Assembly: GCA_023101885.1 (NCBI GenBank)
Contig: JALPQD010000824.1
Location: 1 to 64,000, forward strand
DNA from: Typhlomys cinereus
Taxonomy: Eukaryota > Chordata > Mammalia > Rodentia > Platacanthomyidae
Length of the DNA stretch: 64,000 nt
Direction: 5' to 3'
Shown: in pieces, positions 11,979 through 21,295 of the stretch
Numbering within the stretch: position 1 is the stretch's first letter
Layout of the letters: each line of letters opens with the position of its first letter
Program-made: the position numbers and the translations under genes
The notes under the pieces: model-generated
The model's database searches: none
What the model was told of the DNA's origin: nothing
The model's input: the letters and a program-made list of their open reading frames with translations, nothing else

Positions 11979-12907
11979 CTGGAAGAGAGTTGAAGACATC
12001 AAGACTCAGGACAGTGCTGCCTCACAGAGCCACACACAATGACAGGGAAACTCTTCTGTGCAGAGCTGCCTGGCTGTGGCCAGAAGTGTGGCTGAAGTGT
12101 CCTGTCTGCGAGGGGATTGGGGACCATTTGGTGCTGACGTGCTTCCTGTGTATGCTTGGGGCCCTAGGTTCCATTCTCAGGTACAAATAAATGAAAACAA
12201 AGAGAAAGAAAACCCTGCTAATGAAGACCCTTGGAGAAAACCCTGCTAATGGAGACCCTTGGAGAAAACCCTGCTAATGAAGACCCTTGGAGAAAACCCT
12301 GCTAATGGAGACCCTCGGAGAAAACCCTGCTAATGGAGACCCTCGGAGAAAACCCTGATAATGGAGACCCTTGGAGAAAACCCTGATAATGGAGACCCTT
12401 GGAGAAAACCCTGCTAATGGAGACCCTCGGAGAGCGTCTACAGCTGGAGCCCAGATGTCACTCTCCCACCATCACGACTCCACACGGTTACCTTTCTCAA
12501 GTCCACGTGCTCATCTGGAAGCAGGATGATCATGTTCATCTCCTGGCCGGCATAGGGAAGCATCAGAATCTGAGTGGATATCTCTTCTACATAGTTTATC
12601 TTAAGATCCGACTTCTTGAACATCATTTGCACAGGTTTTTCCTCCTTCTGAGAAGGAAAATGGATAAATATTTAGTTGAACATAGACACAACTGGCACAT
12701 TGGGAAAATTCAACAGAGGGAACCACTCTCTGCTCTTACAAACACTTTCTTCATTGTGCTTCCAGAACATTCCCTCAGCCCCCAGATCTCTGCTATGGAT
12801 TACATCTCGCATGTCCTCCAAAGGCTTAATTTTCAAGGCTGTGTCCTCAAGGTGACGTTAATGAGAGGAGGCACAGCCTTATATATATATATATATATAT
12901 ATATTTA

Positions 12908-12941
<34 letters not shown>

Positions 12942-13559
12942 TGTGGTGGCCAAGCATGACTTTGGAAACCATCCTGGATTGTTCTACCTTTTTTCAGATT
13001 TGCTCTGGGATTTCCCAGGGTCTTCCTTCCAGAGCTGGCAGTTCAGGCCACCATCATTTCTGGCATGTTTATGCAGGATCAGAACCAGAGCTGAGGTCCT
13101 GCTGCTTGGGGGGCTGAGGCTTAACCCCTGAGCCGTCTCTGCAGTCTGCAGGTGGTGCAACTTTCACGTGGCCAGCACTGAGATGTGCTCTTAGGTCACT
13201 GAGTATGTGCTCTTGAAAGTAATTGTGAGAACCTGGTCTCCTCTTCCTTCCTTTTACTTCCTGTCCATGAAGCTAACAGTTTTGTTTCATTCTTTCCCCC
13301 ATTACATTCCAGCACCCTCAAAAAAAGGCCTAAGTGTAGGCTGTAGAGAAGGTTCAGGGGTTAAGACTCTGCCTCACAAGCAGAAGGTCCTGAGTTCAGA
13401 TCCCAGGTCCCATTTAAAAATGCCAGTCAGAAACAGCACCAGCCTACACTTCCAGCCTTGGTGGAATCCCAGAGTGAAGCAAAAAAGAAGAAGAAGCACT
13501 CTAGGATGATTCCCAAAGTCACCCTTAGTCCTTCATAGGGACACTCAGTGCCCTCTGAT

Positions 13560-13608
<49 letters not shown>

Positions 13609-16600
13609 ATAAAGTAAAAGAAAGGCCCAAATGCAATGGGTCCATCTCTTCATGGACTGGACCCTTGAAAAGCACTTCAAAAAGAAAGTTTTTGCCTTAG
13701 TCAGTTACGTCCATAGTTGCTGTACTGACATAAGCTGACTGACCCAATTTTGAAAGACCAGGGACCTAAACTCTTGCTAATCTCATGTCATGTCATGATT
13801 TTGAACCTAAGTCTCGAATTCACAATTCTAATCTGGACATTCCTTGATTCCCCACTGACTTTTGAAGAAATACCCAACATCACACAACATTACGGATCCT
13901 CACAGTCCTTTCCAAATTGGATCTGCCTATGACTGTTACCTGTCTTAGTTGACAGCAACACCTTCCTTCCACTTGTCGAAGACGTGGAGTGTCCCTTAAT
14001 TCTTGTTTTTCTCCCAGACCATGCATCTCACCCATTACCAAGCTAAATTGGCTTTTTCTTTGAAATAGCCAAAATCCGATTTTTTTCTACCCTACACTGC
14101 CATTAGTATAGTCCTGGGATACTACAGTGAACTCCTTGTAACTGTTGAAACACAGCAATCATAGTTACCTGCCCAATACAAGTCAGAACACAAACATCTG
14201 GCTTGACTGCCTTCTGTGGTGCTGGAGTATCAGGAGCAGTATCGGAAGTCTTTGGGTCACCCTGGAATCACAACAGGAGCCCACCCACTTCCCTTCTCTT
14301 TTCACTCACTTCCTCCCACTCTCTTCCCTACTGAGCTATAGCTAAAGAGTCCGAGGTTTCATTGTATTCAGTTTCTCTTACTGCTGACATAAACACATGC
14401 GAATACCACAATAACTTAGGGGAACAACAGGATTATTCTTGGCTATGAGTCTTTGCTACATTTCATCAGCAGGAGTGCTCATAGTTCATCACGAGCTGAG
14501 GGAAGTGGTCACGCCACACACTAAGAGCCCAGGGAAGGCCATGCTTTCTCTCTTGCCAGCCAAGCTGTATGTCAATTTCCAGCCAGCTCATGCTGTTTGT
14601 TATCAACCTGATCAGTGAATGGTAGATGGGCTGGGTCTTCTCACATCCAACCCATAGGTTTCCTCTGGGTTCCTCTAGTAAACCTTCACAGATAAGCCCA
14701 ACAGTTCAACTTTCAGTTGTCACGATGGCATCTGCAACTAATGACCGCACATGGTAAAGTGGCCTCAGTCTCCTGCTGCTGCATAGCATCATGCCTGGAC
14801 CCTGAAGAGAGCCTCCTTCACTCATCTGACTTCTTTTCAAATATCACCTTCCATGTCTAGATCTCCTCAGTATCTCTCCCAGCAGCTACAGCCCAAACAT
14901 GACTTAGCCCCTTTCTCTACCTGCACCCCAAGGTGTTGTCTAGGCTTCTTTCTCCTATTTCTGCAGGAAAATGCAGCTCCCTGTGAGCAGTACACGCAGG
15001 CAGCCACTGGCACACAGTAGGCACTCAAGCAGCATCCGCAGACCTACTGAGTAGCAAACTGAAGAACAGCAACACAGAAGGGATGGCAAGATGGACGCCT
15101 TTCTAGGACACTACGGTTGTCTCCAGTGCGGCCCCAGCCACCGGGGACACGTCCTATCCAACAGTCCTCCTCAGGGCCTCACTGATCTCATGGTTTAGTT
15201 CTAGAAACCACAGTAGAATGTATTGAATGTCCCGGCACAGGCATAGCCAAAGACATTTTGAGATCCCTAGATCTATGACACAGCACATCCTTCTGAATCC
15301 AAAGGAACAAATGAAAGCATTTCTATCGCTGCCTATCTACCACTTGTCAAGTCTGCAGAATTATAAACCCTCCCTCAGTCACAGCCTTCTGCCCTGGCTG
15401 AGGTTGACCTGAAAGCAGGCCACAAGTGGCCTCTCGTGGCAGCGTACAAAAGGAGAAGGATGAGAGAAAGATCCCACGTCTCAAGGGGGAGTTCCGGCGC
15501 AGAGCTGCCCAAGGCCATGTGAAGAACAGGCTACACGAGGCAGCCTTCGTATGTATTTTAGAGACCACTGTGAACACAGGACCATTTCCTGTAATTTCCT
15601 TTGTTGCTATACAGTGTTTACCTTGCTGACTTTGAATGACATCTCCCGGGTGTGTGCTTTGTTGAATGGAGTCTCCCAGTTTCCTTTGAAGTAGATGGCG
15701 TTGACCAGAATCACTGCAGTGGTTGTGTCCACTGCACCTGGAGACAGCAGCTCTGCGATTTTACCTGACAGAAGAATTAAGCCACTTAGCTGCAAGAGTT
15801 GGCCAAGGCTGCCTAGAGGTGACATCAGGATTATGGTAGTCATGGTTACAAAATGTGCCCTAAAGATACCAAGCCCAGTTCAAAGCTGCAGGCAGATGAG
15901 CGCCCAGCCAGCCCATCTGCAACGATGCATTATGAAGAAAGAGCTATAGCCACGCCTGGGAGGGCAGCAGCTGCAGACCCTAAGTGCAAGATGTCAGACA
16001 CTGACAAAGATTTCCAAGGCGTATTCTGTTTTTTCCAAATACTATTTTTGAGTGGGCAGGGTGTAGAAGAGGGCACTGTATGTGCCTGTGGGGCCCAAGA
16101 GTGACTTTGGGAAGCACCCTGGATTACTCTACCTCCTCATTGCTTTGATCAGGTGTTTCTCAGGCAGACTAGTGCAGACCAGTGATTTTACATGTGATCT
16201 GGGATCTGAACTCAGGTCCTTTTGTTTGAGAGGCAAAGGCTTAACGCCTGAGCCATCTCCTCAGCCCCTCAAAGGCCTATCTTTTGAGTTTACAATTATT
16301 TAGATCAAAGACTCCTAAACTAGATTGGGAGGTTGCATTAAATCCACCATGTCATTAAATTTAATATAAAACTTGCCAACATGAAAAGGTTTCTGAAACT
16401 GTGGTGTCCAAACATTATTTCAAATCAAACACACTGGTCATGAGGTGCCTCCGGCCAAGCTTTCCTGAAACATCATGTGACTTTGCCACACTTTAGCTGC
16501 ATGCAACAGGCATGCTTGGCACTGCACATGCCATCATGTCATGCCATGAAACGCCATCCAGCGAATGCTGTCTGAAGCTGCTCAGCACAGATGCAAGTGT

Positions 16601-19600
16601 TAGGAACTGCAGTGCACCCCACTATTCCTGCAGATGTTACAGAGACAGAATGGTTTAATTACAGAAAAAATAGACTTTGTATTTCCTATTGCTGTCCTTT
16701 GGCCTGTAAATATATGCCTTTAGATTGGATTTTTTATATTATTAATTTACTCGAGAGAGGAAAGAGATTGCACATATGTTCCACATGGGCTTCCCGGGAT
16801 TGAACTCAGCTCGCCAAGTTTGCAAGCAGGCACCTCACTAGCTGAACTATCTCCAGCCCTTTGGAACAGATCGCATGAGACAAGCAAGCACTTCCATTTT
16901 GTTAGCAAGAAAATTCGTTTTCATCTTTAATAAATGATGAAATAATACATGCACAAACGAATTATTTTAAAAGAATTTCCTTATGATTTAAAAACATCTA
17001 ACAAGAAAGGACTCTCTGGGAATTGGGGCGGGAGGCACTGGGGGATGGGGAGGGAGGGGTGGGGGAAGGGGGAACAGGGGGGTCGGGGGGAGGAGGAGGG
17101 AGGGAGGGAATTGGTATACCTATTAAGTTTGTATGAGCTGAAATAATAATAAAAAAGGTATAAAAAATAAAAACATCAAATGTTTGATACTTATTTTATA
17201 CACCAGCCTAAGGTCACATAGAAATTTCTAAACAAACAGGTATCGTGAATGGAAATAAACTCTGAGTTAGAGCAGAGAATGTATCTACATGTGATGCTCT
17301 TGTAAAGAGATTCACAGTAACACTGGTTAGAATGCTATTACAGTAGACTAGCTGTTTCAGTCACTGTTTCATTGCCGCGGTAAAATAACTTGACAAATGC
17401 AGCATAAGGGAAAAAGCACTGATTTTGGCTCCAGAGGGATAGAGAGTCCACCATGATGGAAAGGTACAGAAGCAGGAGCAGGAGAGCAGCTAAAACTGAA
17501 TTCACACCAAGAAATAAAAAGAAAGGGAGAGAGAGAAGAATGAGATGGAGGGAGAGAAGGACAGGGAAGTAGAGGGGGGAGAGAGAGAGAGAGAGTTAGC
17601 AAACACAAAGATGGGGCCAGGCAATCAAACCTCAAGACCTGCCCCAGTGATTAGTGACATACTTCCTCCAGAAAGACTCCATGCCTTTTAAAGGTCCCAT
17701 GACGTCCCCAAACAGCGGCATCAGCAGGGGACCAAGTATTCAAGCACAGGAATCTGTGGAGTCCACATTATATTTTAACCACTACACTAGCGAGCTGAGA
17801 CTAGGTATGTGTCTCAGTGACAGAGAATGTGCTGTTCAGAATGCTGGAGGCTCTTAGTTCAATTCTTAGTACCAAACACAAACAAATGAACAAAATAGAA
17901 TGTGTTCTCACCTTCTGTCTTTTTGGCCACCCAGGTGTTTATGTGTTTTCTGGACTGTTCTGTAGCACTGATAAAGTCAAGCTTTTCCACTTCAGCATGG
18001 TAGAACTTCCGGCAGGAATCTTTGAAAGACTAAGGTAGAGCAGAACAAGTATAGAACTATGAAAATGATCAACACTAACAGTTTCTCTCTTCTTTAATCA
18101 AAAATGTAATGATTTACAGATGCAAGTCATGAATAAATTTGAGAAATAATCTGAAATCCAAACTCTTAAGTTTTTACTCTTTGTGGGTATTATAACCATA
18201 TTGGCTCCAGGCACAGAATTTAGTCATGAATATAACTTCTTTGATTATCAGATGTATGTGTTCGTAAAGGTTGGTCTAACACCTCCCCACTCAGCCCTAT
18301 AAATGAGATAGGCATGGCTAAGTCTCAGAGAGTTGCTGTGATATTCAGACAGATTATCTTAAGGATAGATAATACATCCTAATGGAAAAATATGCAAGAA
18401 TACAAAAATGAACAATTCACAAAAAATACAGATATAAAGAATGCCCTTTATCCAAAATGCCTACAGTGAGAAGTAACATAGATTTCAGAGTTTTCAGATT
18501 TTGAACTTTATGAATTTAGACAGTCTCAACTTGAAAATGAACAAAAGACATAAGAAAAGTTATTTGATTTCATAATCAAAATTTAAAATGTTAAGAATAC
18601 GCATTACCAACAACATGGGTAGAAATAACACACTGCTAATATACTGGAGGGAATAATGACATAATTGGGATAGCAAATCAGCAATATGTGTTAAAAAAAT
18701 CCCTCATAAAGTCTAGCATCTGTTAAGGGCACCGAGACCCCTGGAGGCAAGGGATTGACAGCCATAGTAGTGATCTTATGCTTAAGGGGAACAAGAGAAA
18801 GGGCTTATGGAAATGCCACTGGGTCCTTATATGTCATCGGAGAGGAGGACCCAGTGGAGAGTTAGGCGTACACAATAAAGGACTCTCTGGGAATTGGGGG
18901 GGAGGCACTGGGGGAAGGGGAGGGGGAGGAGGAGGTTCGGGGGGAGGAGGGGGGAGGGAGGGAACTGATAAAAAATTTTAAAATGTATAATTAAATTTTT
19001 AATAAAAAAAATCTTTTCACTTTCTTCTTTATACAAATGCATATAGTAGTAATTTATGTGCAAACCCATTCAACAAATCACTGTAGGAAATGGTCCAGAC
19101 TGAGTACAAGTTAAATGCCATCAATGGGAAAATGGTTTACCATTTGATGATAAATCAGAACTACTTCAGACAAAAGTAAATAATACTGAGTAGGCCTAGG
19201 TGTGGCTCAGTGGTGAAGTGTACAATTAGCAGGGGTGAGGCCATGGATTCTCTCCCAAAAAGCAATGATAAGAACAATATAATGCAGTGGTGAAGTAAAC
19301 TGACATAATGCTGAAATGCAAGAAATGAAAGAAATCATGAAGCAGTACATCTACTCCAATGGGAATATGCAGGAAAACCCTCCCAAACTAAATTTCTGTA
19401 CTTGCAGGATGACACAAGCAAACCCTATGAAAGTTCTTACATTGGATGGCAGAGGGTGACTGATGTTGAGAGGATTTTGTTTTGCTTTATTTGCATTATG
19501 AAGTACAAGTGACCCTGCAGTAGGCTGAATCCTCAACCCCTATTCTCTCTGCTGTACCACATCGCTCCCTTCTCCCTACCACCTCGCTCATGAAAAACAG

Positions 19601-21234
19601 CAAGGATGATTTACCGAGAGAATATCGTAAGACTTGTCCCCAAAGAGCTTGTTGGCCACTTTCAGAAAATGCTGACGGCCACTCTTGTTCATCGCAGCGA
19701 GAAGCGACTGGAAGCCGTGGTGGACATCTCCGCCTCCAGGGCTGCTGAGTTTATCAAAAGAAAGTGCCTGAAATCAGAGGCAGACACAAACACAGCATCA
19801 GCATCCAAATACAGCAAATGAGTAACAATAAGCTCATCTTAAGACTTTTACAGATCCTTGCGGCCACGCAACGAGCCATCTAACGAAGGAGGAAAAGGGT
19901 CTTGAAAGCCCTTTCTCTAGGGTCCTTGCGTGAGCGCTGCCAGCCCCGGTCAGCTGGCGCCCAGCTCCTCATACAACTACCATGCTCTAGCTACAAACAT
20001 GGCTGCCAATCACTCCTCTCCAATGCAGGCAGCTCCTGGCCTGGGAAGATGCGATCCCTCCCCAGGCCTTGGACTCTGCTGACTGCCTCACATCTGACTG
20101 GCAGAACTCAACAGAAGTGTCACTGTTCCACGTCTGAGCCTGAGAAAGCTTCCAGACGAGCACTCTGGTCCTCAGCACCATGTGGAAGGACGCCATCCGG
20201 CTGCAGGTCACACCAAGAACTCTGGAGTCAGAGCCACCACGTGGACTGAGTTGCTGGGGGGAATGAAAGGCCTGAGACAGGAGTCATAAGAGAAGCCTGT
20301 TTGGACTCCTTCCAACTTGCAATCGTGCTGAAACAGCCCCATGAGTGAAGCCGGCGGACCCTGAGGGGGCAGAATCATTCTCCAGAACCTGAGAAACGAC
20401 CATCGGTGCCTCTACCTGCTGGTGCTGGGATGACGTGTTCTGCGGCAGGAGAGACACGTGCATGCAGGAATGTTCTGACAAGGAACAAATCTAAACTGGG
20501 ATGACTGCTTTGAACTCAAGCGCATGGCAAAGGCTGGGCGGAGAGGAAATGTACTGGGGTGAATTAAGGAGAACCTGTGGTGTGGTGTGGACTGGACAGT
20601 CATTGTCTGCAGTGACAAGAGAAGTCTGCCATTTTCCCTGTGACCGTCTCCATCTGCCTAAAGTATCTGTAAAGAGTGTGGCTTCTTCTAGTTGCCAGGC
20701 TGGAGAATGTGAAAAGAGATGTGCTAGGAAGGCATGGTGGTGCTTGCCTATGATTTCAGCACTTGTGGATGAAGGGACAAGATGGTCAGGACGGAGTTCA
20801 AAGCCAACCTGTGGTGTGTAGACTCTGAAGCCAGTCTGGGGTACATGAGACTCTGTCTCAAACAGATGATGAAAGAAAGAAAAGAAAAAGAAAGAAAAGA
20901 GAAAGAAAGGAAGAGAGAAAGAAAGAGAAAGAGAGAGAGAAAAAAGAAAAGAAAGGAAAGAAAGGAACGAAGGGAGAGAGAGAGAAAGAAAGGAAGGAAG
21001 GAAGGAAGAAAGAAAGGAAGAGGGGCTGGAGAGGTGGCTCAGGGGTTAACCTCTGCCTTGCAAGTGGAAGGTCTTGACTTCGGATCCTAGACCCCACGTA
21101 TAGACACCAGGTGGAAGCGGGGGCTGCCTGCGTTTCTGGTCCTGGTAGGGTGGAGCCTGTGAATCCTGGGGCAGAGTAAATAAGGAGGAGGTGGAGGCGT
21201 CCCTGGTGGTTCCCGAATTCGTCTGTGGTTCTAT

Positions 21235-21295
<61 letters not shown>

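Noticed and set aside
12211..12434. CRISPR array interpretation of the 28-bp repeat
   Set aside because: Units are directly adjacent with no spacers, in a mammalian intron. It is a minisatellite.
12399..12908. 169-codon plus-strand frame
   Set aside because: It is antisense to serpin exon 6 and ends in a (TA)n repeat (YIYIYI).
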